Shown here: piece by piece, positions 18,781 to 28,207 of the stretch
Numbering within the stretch: position 1 is the first letter of the stretch
Layout of the letters: every line of letters begins with the position of its first letter
Origin: Collimonas humicola
GTDB lineage: Bacteria; Pseudomonadota; Gammaproteobacteria; Burkholderiales; Burkholderiaceae_D
Length of the DNA stretch: 64,000 bases
Reading direction: 5' to 3'
Assembly: GCF_018304945.1 (NCBI RefSeq)
Contig: NZ_JAGQEE010000001.1
Coordinates: forward strand, 1,302,001 to 1,366,000
Position numbers and translations under genes: made by a program
Notes under the pieces: generated by a model
What the model was told of the DNA's origin: nothing
The model's database searches: none
Seen by the model: the letters and a program-made list of their open reading frames with translations, nothing else

Positions 18781-19479
18781 CTACTTGTTATCAGGATTCA
18801 TTTTCTCTAGTCGGTAGCCGTAGGAATGGACAGGGACGAGCCTATAGTCGCTTTCTGGCCGTAGTTGCAATTTAGTTCGCAAGCGGGAAACGTGCGTATC
18901 GATGGTCCGGGATGGAATGGCTATGTTGCGGGACCAGACCGCCTCGAGGATATAGGTGCGTGAAAGCGCGTGATCCAGATTTCTAAAAAACAGCAATGCA
19001 AGCTCAAATTCCTTTTGCGTAATCTCGATGAGTTTGCCTGCCAAGATCAAGCGACCGGCACGTGTTTCGAATAGATAATCGCCAAACACGAGTTTATGAC
19101 TCGAATCTTGAATTGGATAGGCACGTCGCAACAAGGCTTGAGCGCGCGCAATCAGTTCACCATGACGGATCGGTTTGATCATGCAGTCGTCAGCCCCCGC
19201 CGCCAGGGCTGCGACGACGCCGTCCTCACTTGCACGACTGGCGATAAACAAGACTGGGAAAATCCTGGGAAATTTGTCTCTTACCCAGCGCAATACCTCG
19301 ATTCCACTGAAATCCGGCTCTAGCCAAGCTAGAATCAGCATATCGCAGCCCTCTCTATGCAGCTGTCTCAACATTTCTTCACTGCTTTGATACGCATGAC
19401 AGAGATGCCCGGCGGACGTGAGTACCTGGCAAACTGATTCAGTTTGACTGGATTCGTCATAAAGAACAGCAATTTTCAT
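18781..19479 (-). CDS. OmpR-type response regulator lacking the phosphoacceptor aspartate
   Basis: 232 residues from the ATG at 19479; a longer reading to 19545 adds an unrelated leader. Residues 1-118 are a receiver and about 130-225 an OmpR-type winged helix (LIEITQKEFELALLFF, RTIDTHVSRLRTKL, SYGYRLE). Gapless alignment to the CzcR-like protein at 41289 puts Ala at position 51, where the phosphorylated Asp should be. The acidic pair D8-E9 and the K of MIKP are kept, but the conserved T/S after strand 4 is also Ala. It is therefore likely to act independently of phosphorylation. The nearest plausible targets are the adhesin-locus genes on the same strand, which is inference. Confidence 0.8.
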   Translation of the reverse strand: MKIAVLYDESSQTESVCQVLTSAGHLCHAYQSSEEMLRQLHREGCDMLILAWLEPDFSGIEVLRWVRDKFPRIFPVLFIASRASEDGVVAALAAGADDCMIKPIRHGELIARAQALLRRAYPIQDSSHKLVFGDYLFETRAGRLILAGKLIEITQKEFELALLFFRNLDHALSRTYILEAVWSRNIAIPSRTIDTHVSRLRTKLQLRPESDYRLVPVHSYGYRLEKMNPDNK

Positions 19480-19603
19480 AGGGTCCGCCCGTATCCGCCG
19501 TAGCCATCTACCAAGGTGAATTGCAACAAACATCAAAAATGGCAACTTGCCGTGGAAATACTCTCCATCGCATTACAATCATTGGCAGGTGAATGAGGGC
19601 CAC

Positions 19604-19631
19604 AAAAAAGCCCCATCTCTGAAGCTTTTTT
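19604..19631 (-). terminator. Probable terminator after the porin gene
   Basis: AAAAAAGC and GCTTTTTT form an 8-bp stem around 12 bases, 13 bases after the porin stop codon. The T-run is part of the 3' arm. The stem is AT-rich, so it is a moderate candidate. Confidence 0.5.
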
Positions 19632-19643
19632 GTTTTGAATACG

Positions 19644-21092
19644 CTAAAAATGATATTTGGCCGACAGATCAACCCGACTCATATAAGCCGTCTCATCGGC
19701 CAAGGTTTTACGCCGACCAAAGATATACTCGGCACCAATATCAACATTCGCAACCGGATTCCAGATGAAGCCCAGATGCGACTGCAGAAGTTCACGATTG
19801 ATCGCAAAATTACCCAAAGCGCCGTTGCCGCTGCCCAGGCCGTTGGCCATAGCGAAAGCAGTGTAGTCGTTGTTGAAATTGCGCTGAAATCCGATCGACC
19901 CATTGAAGCGCAGGGTGGCAGACGGCTTATGCTGATAACCGAGTACAACACCCACTACTTTCTCCAGCAATAATTTGTGATTGACATCGTCGAAGAAAGC
20001 ACCCTCGATATAGTTGAAGTAGCGGCCAATACCGGTACCGCCGGTAATCGCCCAGTTCATGGAATCGTCACCCCAGGTTTTGTAAGTGCCGCTGGCAGCC
20101 AGGCCATAGCCGCGACGCGACAAGGAAGCGCCAGCGCCGTCATTGACGCGATTGTCTTGCGTCACTCCGCGCAAGCTCACTGCGCCCCAATCGAACGTCT
20201 TGTCCCAACGCCCGACCAGATCCGGCACATGCGAAAAGCCATTGGTATCGACTGCCCCGGTTCTGTCCAGCACATAACTCACCGAATTTTCCAAAGCTAC
20301 GCTGAACTTGCCAAAATCCTTGGTTGGATAGGAGTAGCGAATTTGCGGCTGACGGATGAATGTTGAACCAATGGGTCCATTGAAATCGACAGTCTCAGGG
20401 GCATTATCAACGTCCATGAAAGTCGACCAGGTCTGACCGATGAGGAAGCCATTGAATTGGCCATAAGCCTCGCGCAGACGGAAATTGTAGCTATTGGTTG
20501 ACTGCTGCGTATAAATATTCGCTGCGGTGCCCGATACCGCAGAATTGCCGGTGCGTGGGTCGTTGTTGAAATCGCCTTCGACCTTGATGCTGATCGGGCC
20601 ATAAGAACTTGGCGTGCTGGTCTCAATGCCGAAGCGAGATGTGCGTGCCGTCAAATAATCGCGGCCGGTTTTATTCGCTGGAATCGACGGGTCATTCGGC
20701 CCTGCCGCGACACCGCGTAGCGGCGCATACGCCAAAAAAGTGGAATAGTCGTTGCTGGAATTGTCGCCGCGCATCTCATGCACCCAGTTGAGCTCGCCAA
20801 ATCCATAAAGATGCACAGAGGTTTCGGAATTAGGCAGGCGGAAAGAGCCGGGAATATCGCCGGCTACCACTGCATCCTTGCTGCTCAATTCGACCTGCTC
20901 TATCCGATCGACTAAATCCTGCTGTGGCGCTGCCGATTTGGCCTTTGTGAGCTGGTTCAATTGCTCGCTCAGGCGTTTGATTTCCGCGCGCATTTGTTCA
21001 AAGTCTTGTGCCGTCTGCGCATAAGACGGAATAGCGGCGCCAGAGAAAATGAATACGATAGACGTACTCAGGCATGCGTGTTTCAATTTCAT
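19644..21092 (-). CDS. DcaP-like outer-membrane porin
   Basis: 482 residues with a signal peptide ending at SYA-Q. It has the DcaP layout: a short coiled coil at residues 28-72 (FEQMRAEIKRLSEQLNQLTK), then a barrel opening with SVHLYGFGELNW and closing with the aromatic KYHF. The N-terminal coiled coil trimerises the porin in this family and the barrel passes small anionic or carboxylated solutes. It is the last gene of a minus-strand set that follows an amino-acid ABC transporter, so its likely cargo is histidine or urocanate for the neighbouring hut genes. That substrate is inferred from context only. Start supported by GGGG upstream. Confidence 0.8.
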   Translation of the reverse strand: MKLKHACLSTSIVFIFSGAAIPSYAQTAQDFEQMRAEIKRLSEQLNQLTKAKSAAPQQDLVDRIEQVELSSKDAVVAGDIPGSFRLPNSETSVHLYGFGELNWVHEMRGDNSSNDYSTFLAYAPLRGVAAGPNDPSIPANKTGRDYLTARTSRFGIETSTPSSYGPISIKVEGDFNNDPRTGNSAVSGTAANIYTQQSTNSYNFRLREAYGQFNGFLIGQTWSTFMDVDNAPETVDFNGPIGSTFIRQPQIRYSYPTKDFGKFSVALENSVSYVLDRTGAVDTNGFSHVPDLVGRWDKTFDWGAVSLRGVTQDNRVNDGAGASLSRRGYGLAASGTYKTWGDDSMNWAITGGTGIGRYFNYIEGAFFDDVNHKLLLEKVVGVVLGYQHKPSATLRFNGSIGFQRNFNNDYTAFAMANGLGSGNGALGNFAINRELLQSHLGFIWNPVANVDIGAEYIFGRRKTLADETAYMSRVDLSAKYHF

Positions 21093-21125
21093 TTTTGTCC
21101 CCGATGAATTGTTTTATTTTCGTTG

Positions 21126-21911
21126 CTAACTAATTTTTCCTACGAATGCGCGGATCCGCTCGTTGCGCGCATTGCTGAAAAATTCTGCAGGCGGCGCCTC
21201 TTCGAGAATTTGGCCTTTCTCGAAGAAAATGACACGATCCGCCACTTCGCGCGCAAAGCCCATTTCGTGAGTGACGACGATCATGGTCATGCCGGAACGT
21301 GCCAAATCTTTCATCACGTCGAGCACCTCCTTGATCATCTCTGGATCGAGTGCGCTGGTTGGCTCGTCAAATAGCATCACTTTTGGCTGCATCGCCAGCG
21401 CCCGGGCAATCGCTACGCGCTGCGCTTGTCCGCCAGAAATCTGATGCGGATATTTGTGCGCATGGTCAGCCAGCCCCACTTTCGCCAGCAGCTCCCGGGC
21501 AGCTACTTCAGCCTGGGCACGCGTGACATCACGCAAACGACGCGGCGCCAGAGTGACGTTGTCCAATACCGTCAAATGTGGGAACAGATTAAAACTCTGG
21601 AACACCATGCCCACTTCGCGTCGTACAGCGTCGATGTGCTTAAGATCAGCATTAAGTTCAATGCCATCGATTACGATGTTGCCGGTGTCATGAGTTTCCA
21701 GCCGGTTCAACATCCGCAGGAAAGTGGATTTCCCCGACCCCGAAGCGCCAATAATGACCGTCACCTCTCCTTGATAAAATGCGGTAGACACATCCTTGAT
21801 GACATGGAAGCTGCCAAAGTGCTTGTTCACCTTATCTGCAGTAATCAATGGCGCTTTTTCGCTTGGCTGTAGCGCACGGTCTGCCGGATTCATTGTTTTG
21901 TCCTCGATCAT
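21126..21911 (-). CDS. Polar amino-acid ABC transporter, ATP-binding subunit
   Basis: 261 residues. Walker A is GASGSGKS (55-62), the signature is ISGGQ and Walker B is VMLFDEP, followed by the switch histidine in VTHEMGF. The sequence is of the GlnQ/HisP type that powers polar amino-acid import. Its ATG overlaps the permease stop codon by four bases (ATGA), so translation is coupled. With the permease and binding protein it completes a one-permease importer placed beside the hut genes; histidine or urocanate is the likely substrate. Confidence 0.9.
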   Translation of the reverse strand: MIEDKTMNPADRALQPSEKAPLITADKVNKHFGSFHVIKDVSTAFYQGEVTVIIGASGSGKSTFLRMLNRLETHDTGNIVIDGIELNADLKHIDAVRREVGMVFQSFNLFPHLTVLDNVTLAPRRLRDVTRAQAEVAARELLAKVGLADHAHKYPHQISGGQAQRVAIARALAMQPKVMLFDEPTSALDPEMIKEVLDVMKDLARSGMTMIVVTHEMGFAREVADRVIFFEKGQILEEAPPAEFFSNARNERIRAFVGKIS

Positions 21912-22693
21912 TGATGACGCTCCACATCTAATTGCCGCTCAATAGCCCCCGAAATCTGCGTGAGCGCAGTTGTCAGGATCAAGTAAATGGAGGCAGTCGT
22001 GATAAAAACAGGAATCGGCTGGAACGTGACGGACTGGATGCGATTGCCGATATTCGACAATTCCACGACGCCGATCACGTAGGCCAGGCTGGAGTCTTTC
22101 AGCAACGACACGAAATTGTTGACCAAAGGCGGCAGCGCAATCCGGAAGCTCTGCGGAAAAATTACATCGCGAAAGGTTTGGAATGGACTCAAGCCCAATG
22201 AACGCGCTGCTTCGGTCTGCCCCTTGTTGATCGCCAGGATGCCGGCACGGATGGCCTCCGCGTTGTAGGCGCCGGCGTTTAAAGCCAGTGCCACCACCGC
22301 CGAATTGAAATCCGATAACTCTAGGCCCGGCACCAAACCTGGCAAGGCGAGGAAGACAAACAGCACCTGGACAAGCAATGGTGTGCCGCGGATGGCCCAA
22401 ACATAAAAATTGGCCACCCATCGAAATGGCAGGAACTTGGATAGCTTAGCCAACGCGGCAAGTATGCCGAGCAAGATACCGATTGCGCCGGAGACGACAG
22501 TAAGCCCCATCGTGACTCGAGCGCCTTCAGCGAATTGAATCGCCGCCGATTTGATAGGCTCTGGCATCCAGCTGAGCGGAATGGTCATTAGCCATAAAAA
22601 TGCGACCATGCCCGCGGTCACCAAGGCAATGGTAATGGCGCTACGCCGTTCGCGCGACCAGGCGACAGGCAAAAGTGTGATTGCGGCTCTCAA
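21908..22693 (-). CDS. Polar amino-acid ABC transporter, permease subunit
   Basis: 261 residues beginning with TTG at 22693, favoured by GGAG six bases upstream and because no ATG occurs before residue 29. Several membrane helices are evident. The EAA loop [20 protein letters not shown], which docks on the ATPase, lies near residue 180. It is of the HisMQ/GlnP family. Only one permease gene is present, so it should work as a homodimer. Gene order is binding protein, permease, ATPase, porin. Confidence 0.88.
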   Translation of the reverse strand: MRAAITLLPVAWSRERRSAITIALVTAGMVAFLWLMTIPLSWMPEPIKSAAIQFAEGARVTMGLTVVSGAIGILLGILAALAKLSKFLPFRWVANFYVWAIRGTPLLVQVLFVFLALPGLVPGLELSDFNSAVVALALNAGAYNAEAIRAGILAINKGQTEAARSLGLSPFQTFRDVIFPQSFRIALPPLVNNFVSLLKDSSLAYVIGVVELSNIGNRIQSVTFQPIPVFITTASIYLILTTALTQISGAIERQLDVERHQ

Positions 22694-22751
22694 TTGACTC
22701 TCCTATATCTGAACTGTGCAACAAGGCAGTGCTACTTGGCTGTCAAGCCGA

Positions 22752-23516
22752 TTAGTGGCATTGAATATCTTCATGCATATATTTTTCAGTGATGGCGTGA
22801 TATGTCCCATCAAGCATGATTTCTGCCAGTGCCTTATTGATCGCCGCATCAAGAGAGTGATTTCCCTTTTTGATGGCTGCCGCAATTTTTTCGACAAAAA
22901 GGTAATCCCCTTTTTTCAGTCCGGAATTCGGACTGGCTTCCAGTGCGGCCTTGACAGCAAATCGATCGCTCACCCACGCATCAACGCGGCCATTCATCAA
23001 GGCAGAACGCGCATCCGGATCCTGCGGGAAATTTTTTACTTCTTTAATGGCAGGAAGCTTTCTGAGGCTATCCATGTAGGTCGTACCGGTCAGCACAGCG
23101 ACCGTTTTGCCGTTTAAGGATTCGACCGTATGTATGGCGGCGTCCTTGGAAACAATGACGCCGCCACTGCAATAAATCGGATTGCTAAATGAGACTGCCT
23201 TGGCGCGCTCTTCCGTAATGCCGATGGAATCCATCACCATGTCCCAACGATCTTGACGCAGACCCGACAGAAGCGCGTCGAATGACAAAGCTTTCCATTC
23301 CACGCCCACGCCCATTTTTTTTGCAATCGCCTCGCCAAGCTCGATGTCTAAGCCGGTTAGTTTGGAACCTTGAAAATAACTAAATGGCGGATATGTGCCC
23401 TCTGTGGCAATGACAATTTTTCCATCCTTTTTAATATCCTCGAATGAGCGCGCCTGCACGGCCGCACACACCACCAGACTTGCCATCGCCGTTACTAAGA
23501 ATTTGATCGTCTTCAT
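22752..23516 (-). CDS. Periplasmic polar amino-acid binding protein
   Basis: 254 residues from the ATG at 23516, preceded by GGAGG; the longer reading to 23564 is unlikely. A signal peptide ends near VQA-R. The mature protein has the SBP_bac_3 pattern: IATEGTYPPFSY, then LTGLDIELGEAIAKKMG, DMVMDSIGITEERA and NGRVDAWVSDR. It captures a cationic or polar amino acid in the periplasm for the permease and ATPase encoded next. Expression is probably controlled by HutC through sites at 23744-23799, which points to histidine or urocanate. Confidence 0.9.
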   Translation of the reverse strand: MKTIKFLVTAMASLVVCAAVQARSFEDIKKDGKIVIATEGTYPPFSYFQGSKLTGLDIELGEAIAKKMGVGVEWKALSFDALLSGLRQDRWDMVMDSIGITEERAKAVSFSNPIYCSGGVIVSKDAAIHTVESLNGKTVAVLTGTTYMDSLRKLPAIKEVKNFPQDPDARSALMNGRVDAWVSDRFAVKAALEASPNSGLKKGDYLFVEKIAAAIKKGNHSLDAAINKALAEIMLDGTYHAITEKYMHEDIQCH

Positions 23517-23743
23517 GTGTCCTCCAATTGGATGTTTTACTGATGAGTACTTTTTGTACTTCAAACGTGTGCGGATTACGATCCGTCTCTTATTAAGGAA
23601 CCATTGCCATAAAGGAAATTTATCCGGCCATCTTTTGATTTCTTTTACGCAACCCTGCTTTACCGCCTTGCCAATGAAACGCTCCGGCGTCGCCTTGGTG
23701 CATTAACTGAATTGCCTATATCTTTACAGGTAATTTTCAGTAT

Positions 23744-23755
23744 TTGAGTATACAA
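23744..23755. promoter_or_regulatory. Second, weaker HutC-type site
   Basis: Read on the minus strand it matches TTGTATATACAA at 10 of 12 positions. It lies about where transcription from the adjacent promoter would begin. Assignment rests on similarity to the perfect site at 28090-28101. Confidence 0.45.
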
Positions 23756-23770
23756 ATATGAGATTAAATC

Positions 23771-23799
23771 AAAATAAAGGTATATACAACAAAAATCAA
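23771..23799 (-). promoter_or_regulatory. ABC-transporter promoter with HutC-type site in the spacer
   Basis: On the minus strand TTGATT, 17 bases, TATTTT form a sigma-70-like promoter. The spacer contains TTGTATATACC, one arm plus most of the second arm of the palindrome seen in the hutU promoter, at almost the same distance from the -35 box. The 5' untranslated region would be about 250 bases. Confidence 0.6.
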
Positions 23800-24169
23800 A
23801 CTAAAAATAAAAATAATGGCCATCAGGCCACATTCGATTGATACGAAGAACGGGAAGAGTGGCTCCAGGCAATGAGTCGAAGCATTATCGAAATCATTGT
23901 GGAAAACGCCAAAACGACAACAGAAAATGGGATGTCGTCAAACGCCGATTTGACTGCGTGGAAGCTCCACGCTCATTGGATGTTTTGAGAATGGCCGACA
24001 GGGCCAGATAAGTAAGCGAACATCGCGGCATGGCGCTGCCGATATGCGGATTGAAGCTTCCTGACGCACTGTTGATTCAATCATCGCGCCAAGTTATTTT
24101 TTTGGCGCACTAGGCCATAAACGGATTCATGATCGGATTCACCGCCGGCTTCCCCAGTCCATGCGCCAT

Positions 24170-24690
24170 TCAAGCCGCCATGTTGTTGGCGATCCGCGCC
24201 ACCAGACGGGCCGCGATACGCGCGCTACGGTTGTCAATATCAAGTGCTGGATTCAATTCGGCCACATCGGCGAGCCGCAATTTACCGGAAGCAGTCACGA
24301 TATCCAACAAAGACTCGACCGCCTCTAACGCGACGCCATACACAGCGGGTGCGCTGACGCCGGGCATCACCGAAGCGGGAAAAACGTCCAGGCAGATAGT
24401 GAAATAAACGTCATCGACCTCCTCCAGGAACTGCAGCAATGTTGCTGCAGTTTCCGAGATATTGTCCGCCCCCCATACCTTCATCAAGCCGTCAGACAAC
24501 GCCCAATTGCTCCGCTCGCTCGAACAAGGCTGCAGTATTAGCAAGCCCGCTCACACCTAGACAACAGTAATGAAATGGCCAGCCTCTGGCAGCACAATCT
24601 TCGGCGACCTGGCGAAATGGCGTACCTGAACTGGCGCGATCACTCAGCCGCAAATCAAAATGCGCATCTAGGTTAATGCGCAACACGCAC
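24170..24690 (-). pseudogene. hutG: Broken hutG (formimidoylglutamase), truncated and frameshifted
   Basis: Two overlapping readings together give the back two-thirds of an arginase/agmatinase-fold HutG. The first (24492-24690) includes [10 protein letters not shown], a metal-binding DAHxD motif. The second (24170 to about 24500) includes a [16 protein letters not shown] segment that aligns with the second metal site. They are in different frames, joining near 24492-24500 after EQLGV. The N-terminal ~120 residues, with the first metal histidine, are absent: the remnant starts within a few bases of the hutH stop codon. The last step of the five-carbon histidine pathway cannot come from this copy. 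Confidence 0.85.
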
Positions 24691-24697
24691 CAATTTT

Positions 24698-26245
24698 TTA
24701 CGCAAATAAAGGCACGAACAACTCCTTGCAGGATTCACTTAGCGTACCGTTGAGCACCAGCTGTTTCGCCACCTCGATATCAGGGGCGAAGAAACGGTCT
24801 GAGGCATAGTACGGGACTTGCTCACGTACTACTTTATGCACCTGCTCCAGTGCTGAAGAACTTGTCAGTGGCCGGTGAAAATCAAGCCCTTGTGCAGCAG
24901 CCAGCAATTCGATACCGACAATCACCGCGGTGTTGTGGGCCATCTCATGCAAACGCCTTGCAGCAAAAGTTGCCATGCTCACGTGATCTTCCTGGTTGGC
25001 TGACGTCGGCAGACTGTCAACGCTGGCCGGATGCGCCATTGATTTGTTCTCCGAAGCCAGGGCGGCGGCGGTCACATGGGCGATCATGAACCCCGAATTG
25101 ACGCCGGGGTCCTTGACCAGGAACGGCGGCAAGCCAGACAGCGAGGCATCGATCAGCAAAGCAATCCGACGCTCCGACAAAGCACCAATTTCAGCAATCG
25201 CCAGTGCCAGCGTGTCTGCGGCAAATGCAACCGGTTCCGCATGAAAATTCCCCCCCGAAATAACGGTGCTGCGCTCAGCATCGGCAAAAATCAATGGGTT
25301 GTCGGTAACCGCATTGGCTTCTCTGAGCAAGGTGCGCGCAGCGTTATTGATAATATCGATACACGCGCCCATGACTTGGGGCTGGCAACGCAGACTGTAT
25401 GGATCCTGTACACGTTCATCGTCCACAAAATGCGATTTTCGGATAGCGCTACCTGTCAGCAATTGACGATAGATCTTTGCTGAGGCTATTTGGCCAAGTT
25501 GCCCCCGCACTTCGTGCACACGCGGGTCGAACGGCGCGTCGCTGCCTTTGGCCGCATCAACCGACAATGCGCCAACCACGGTACCAGCTTCCAACATGCG
25601 CTCTGTCATGAACAAGCCGTGCAGCGCCAAGGCGGTAGACACCTGGGTGCCGTTGATCAGTGCCAAACCTTCTTTCGCAGCCAGCACCACGGGCGCTATG
25701 CCAGCCTGTTCCAGTGCGTCTCGCGCCGCCACGATTTCCCCATTTACGCGCACATTTCCCTCGCCAAGCAGGGCCAGCGTCATGTGGGACAACGGCGCCA
25801 AATCGCCTGAGGCGCCCACCGATCCTTTCGCAGGAATAGCAGGCATGATTCCCGCGTTCACTAAGGCAATAAGGCTATCGATGACCAACGCCCGGATACC
25901 CGAAAAACCACGCGCCAGACTGCCGATCTTCATCAGCATGATCAGGCGTACTACAGAATCACTCAATAGCTCGCCGGTTCCTACCGAATGCGACAGAATC
26001 AAGTTGCGCTGCAATTGCTCTAGTTGCGCATCCGGAATACGGGTTTTTGCAAGAATGCCGAAACCGGTATTAATGCCATAAGCTGCATCGCCGCGCGCGA
26101 CGATACGCTGTACCGCATCTGCCGATGCATGAATGCCGGGATAAGCTGAAGCCGCCAGCCTCACTTGCAGTGGCTTCTCCCAGATGTTACGGAGATCCGC
26201 CAGTGAAAATTGGCCCGGCTCTAATGTTAATGTTGGCTGTGTCAT
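24698..26245 (-). CDS. hutH: Histidine ammonia-lyase
   Basis: 515 residues, the normal family length. [14 protein letters not shown] carries the Ala-Ser-Gly triad (145-147) that cyclises into the MIO cofactor, and YGINTGFG lies near residue 56. The enzyme removes ammonia from histidine to give urocanate in the cytoplasm, the first step of the hut pathway. It lies 42 bases after hutU on the same strand and is read from the hutU promoter. No strong ribosome site is seen before the ATG at 26245. Confidence 0.96.
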   Translation of the reverse strand: MTQPTLTLEPGQFSLADLRNIWEKPLQVRLAASAYPGIHASADAVQRIVARGDAAYGINTGFGILAKTRIPDAQLEQLQRNLILSHSVGTGELLSDSVVRLIMLMKIGSLARGFSGIRALVIDSLIALVNAGIMPAIPAKGSVGASGDLAPLSHMTLALLGEGNVRVNGEIVAARDALEQAGIAPVVLAAKEGLALINGTQVSTALALHGLFMTERMLEAGTVVGALSVDAAKGSDAPFDPRVHEVRGQLGQIASAKIYRQLLTGSAIRKSHFVDDERVQDPYSLRCQPQVMGACIDIINNAARTLLREANAVTDNPLIFADAERSTVISGGNFHAEPVAFAADTLALAIAEIGALSERRIALLIDASLSGLPPFLVKDPGVNSGFMIAHVTAAALASENKSMAHPASVDSLPTSANQEDHVSMATFAARRLHEMAHNTAVIVGIELLAAAQGLDFHRPLTSSSALEQVHKVVREQVPYYASDRFFAPDIEVAKQLVLNGTLSESCKELFVPLFA

Positions 26246-26287
26246 GAATGTCTTTGTTAAGTTCGGTTGGCTGAAATGTAATGACGT

Positions 26288-28006
26288 TCAATCAATCATC
26301 GGCAAATGCAAGTGATTGCGCTTCGCGCAGTCAACAGCGGCGTCGTATCCGGCATCCGCATGGCGCATCACGCCAGAGCCGCAGTCGTTGATCAATACGC
26401 GCCCGAGTCGTTTAGCAGCGGCGTCAGTCCCATCGGCGACGATCACCATGCCCGAATGTTGCGAGTAGCCCATGCCAACACCGCCGCCATGGTGCAGCGA
26501 TACCCAGCTGGCGCCGCCCGCGGTATTTAGCAGCGCATTCAGGAGTGGCCAATCGGACACCGCGTCGGTGCCGTCCTTCATGCCTTCTGTTTCACGATTG
26601 GGACTGGCCACCGATCCGGTATCCAGATGATCGCGGCCAATGACGATCGGTGCTTTCAGCTCACCTGTGCGCACCATCTCGTTGAATGCGAGGCCGGCTA
26701 TATGACGTTCGCCCAGACCAAGCCAGCAAATTCGCGCAGGCAAACCTTGAAAGGCAATGCGATCGTGCGCCATGTCCAGCCAATTGTGGACGTGCTTATT
26801 ATTTGGAAACAGCTCCTTGATCTTGGCATCTGTTTTGTAGATATCTTCCGGATCGCCCGACAGCGCCACCCACCTGAACGGCCCTTTGCCTTCACAAAAC
26901 ATTGGACGGATATAAGCAGGTACAAAACCAGGAAAAGCGAACGCATCCTGCACCCCCTGATCAAAGGCAACCTGGCGAATGTTGTTGCCGTAGTCGACGG
27001 TTGGAATGCCCATTGCATGAAAATCGAGCATCGCTTGCACATGTTTCGCGCAAGAAGCGGCTGCGTCCTGCGTCAGACGGACATGCTGACTGATGTCTTG
27101 CTGCGCTGCTCTCCATTCAGCGACACTCCAGCCGGATGGCAAATAGCCATTGATCAGATCATGTGCCGAGGTTTGATCGGTGACCAGGTCCGGCCGAATT
27201 CCTCCCGCCTTGGCGCGCTTAACCAGTTCCGGCAGGATGTCTGCAGCATTGCCCAACAAACCAATCGAGATCGCTTCCTTGCGCTCACAATGATATTGAA
27301 TCAGTGCAATGGCGTCATCGATGTCTTTAGCCTGCTTATCGACATAGCGGGTGCGCAGACGGAAATCGATACTGCTTTGCTGGCACTCGATGTTCAGCGA
27401 CACCGCTCCAGCCAAGGTTGCAGCCAGTGGCTGCGCGCCTCCCATGCCACCCAGGCCCGCAGTCAGGATCCAGCGACCGCGCCAATCATCGTTGAAGTGC
27501 TGCTTGCCGGCTTCGACGAAAGTTTCGTAGGTTCCCTGCACAATTCCTTGGCTGCCTATGTAGATCCAGCTACCGGCCGTCATTTGGCCGTACATGAACA
27601 GACCTTTGCGATCGAGTTCATTGAAGTGCTCCCAATTTGCCCATTTAGGCACAAGGTTCGAATTGGCGATCAGCACCCGCGGCGCATCGGCATGAGTCTT
27701 GAACACGCCTACCGGCTTGCCAGATTGCACCAGCAGGGTCTCGTCGTCGTTCAGATCTTTCAGTACAGCCAGGATTTTATCGAAGCACCCCCAATTACGA
27801 GCGGCGCGACCAATGCCGCCATATACCACCAGGTGCTTAGGGTTTTCCGCCACTTCCGGGTCGAGATTGTTTTGCAGCATCCGATAGGCCGCTTCCGTCT
27901 GCCAGCTTTTACACACCTTTTCGGCACCGCGCGGTGCGCAAACGATACGACTGGCATCGTAGCGAGGATCATGATCCAACTGTAGATTTTCCGATGAAGT
28001 GTTCAT
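26288..28006 (-). CDS. hutU: Urocanate hydratase
   Basis: 572 residues, slightly longer than the usual ~557. GLGGMGGAQ marks the tightly bound NAD+ site. [11 protein letters not shown] and SGWSVAEWR are further urocanase segments. The enzyme converts urocanate to imidazolone propionate. The start at 28006 has GGAAG upstream. It is the first gene of the minus-strand hut operon, behind the promoter-operator at 28082-28110. The next enzyme, imidazolonepropionase (HutI), is not encoded in this window. Confidence 0.96.
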   Translation of the reverse strand: MNTSSENLQLDHDPRYDASRIVCAPRGAEKVCKSWQTEAAYRMLQNNLDPEVAENPKHLVVYGGIGRAARNWGCFDKILAVLKDLNDDETLLVQSGKPVGVFKTHADAPRVLIANSNLVPKWANWEHFNELDRKGLFMYGQMTAGSWIYIGSQGIVQGTYETFVEAGKQHFNDDWRGRWILTAGLGGMGGAQPLAATLAGAVSLNIECQQSSIDFRLRTRYVDKQAKDIDDAIALIQYHCERKEAISIGLLGNAADILPELVKRAKAGGIRPDLVTDQTSAHDLINGYLPSGWSVAEWRAAQQDISQHVRLTQDAAASCAKHVQAMLDFHAMGIPTVDYGNNIRQVAFDQGVQDAFAFPGFVPAYIRPMFCEGKGPFRWVALSGDPEDIYKTDAKIKELFPNNKHVHNWLDMAHDRIAFQGLPARICWLGLGERHIAGLAFNEMVRTGELKAPIVIGRDHLDTGSVASPNRETEGMKDGTDAVSDWPLLNALLNTAGGASWVSLHHGGGVGMGYSQHSGMVIVADGTDAAAKRLGRVLINDCGSGVMRHADAGYDAAVDCAKRNHLHLPMID

Positions 28007-28081
28007 GGCAAGTTTCTTCCTTCAAGATAAAAGCAGGCTGAGAATAAGCGACGCAAAAAAATAAAACAGGACAGTGATCAA

Positions 28082-28110
28082 ATCCTAATTTGTATATACA
28101 ACTAAGTCAA
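28082..28110 (-). promoter_or_regulatory. hutU promoter with HutC operator in its spacer
   Basis: On the minus strand TTGACT, exactly 17 bases, TAGGAT. The spacer holds the perfect palindrome TTGTATATACAA (28090-28101), which fits the TGTA-N2-TACA pattern described for HutC. A repressor bound there would block RNA polymerase. The site also lies between hutU and the divergent hutC, so hutC may be controlled from it too. Confidence 0.75.
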
Positions 28111-28207
28111 TAATTATTTTAGTTGATGAAGCATTTGTTGCCGGTGATAAAATATCTAGTTGCAATTGCGTTAATCGCTCCAGGTAGGGGGCAAAAAGGA
28201 GAGTATT

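Larger units (their letters stand above)
23517..24169. other. Intergenic region with transporter promoter and a hairpin
   Basis: No credible gene; short readings here have no family resemblance. The part around 23710-23815 is strongly AT-rich and holds the transporter promoter and two HutC-type sites. At 24086-24108 GCGCCAA and TTGGCGC flank nine bases, a hairpin downstream of the broken hutG on the minus strand. It has no T-run after it. Confidence 0.5.

Noticed and set aside
23872-23990. Short plus-strand reading in the gap near the transporter promoter
   Set aside because: About 39 codons without a ribosome site or similarity; could be chance in AT-rich DNA.
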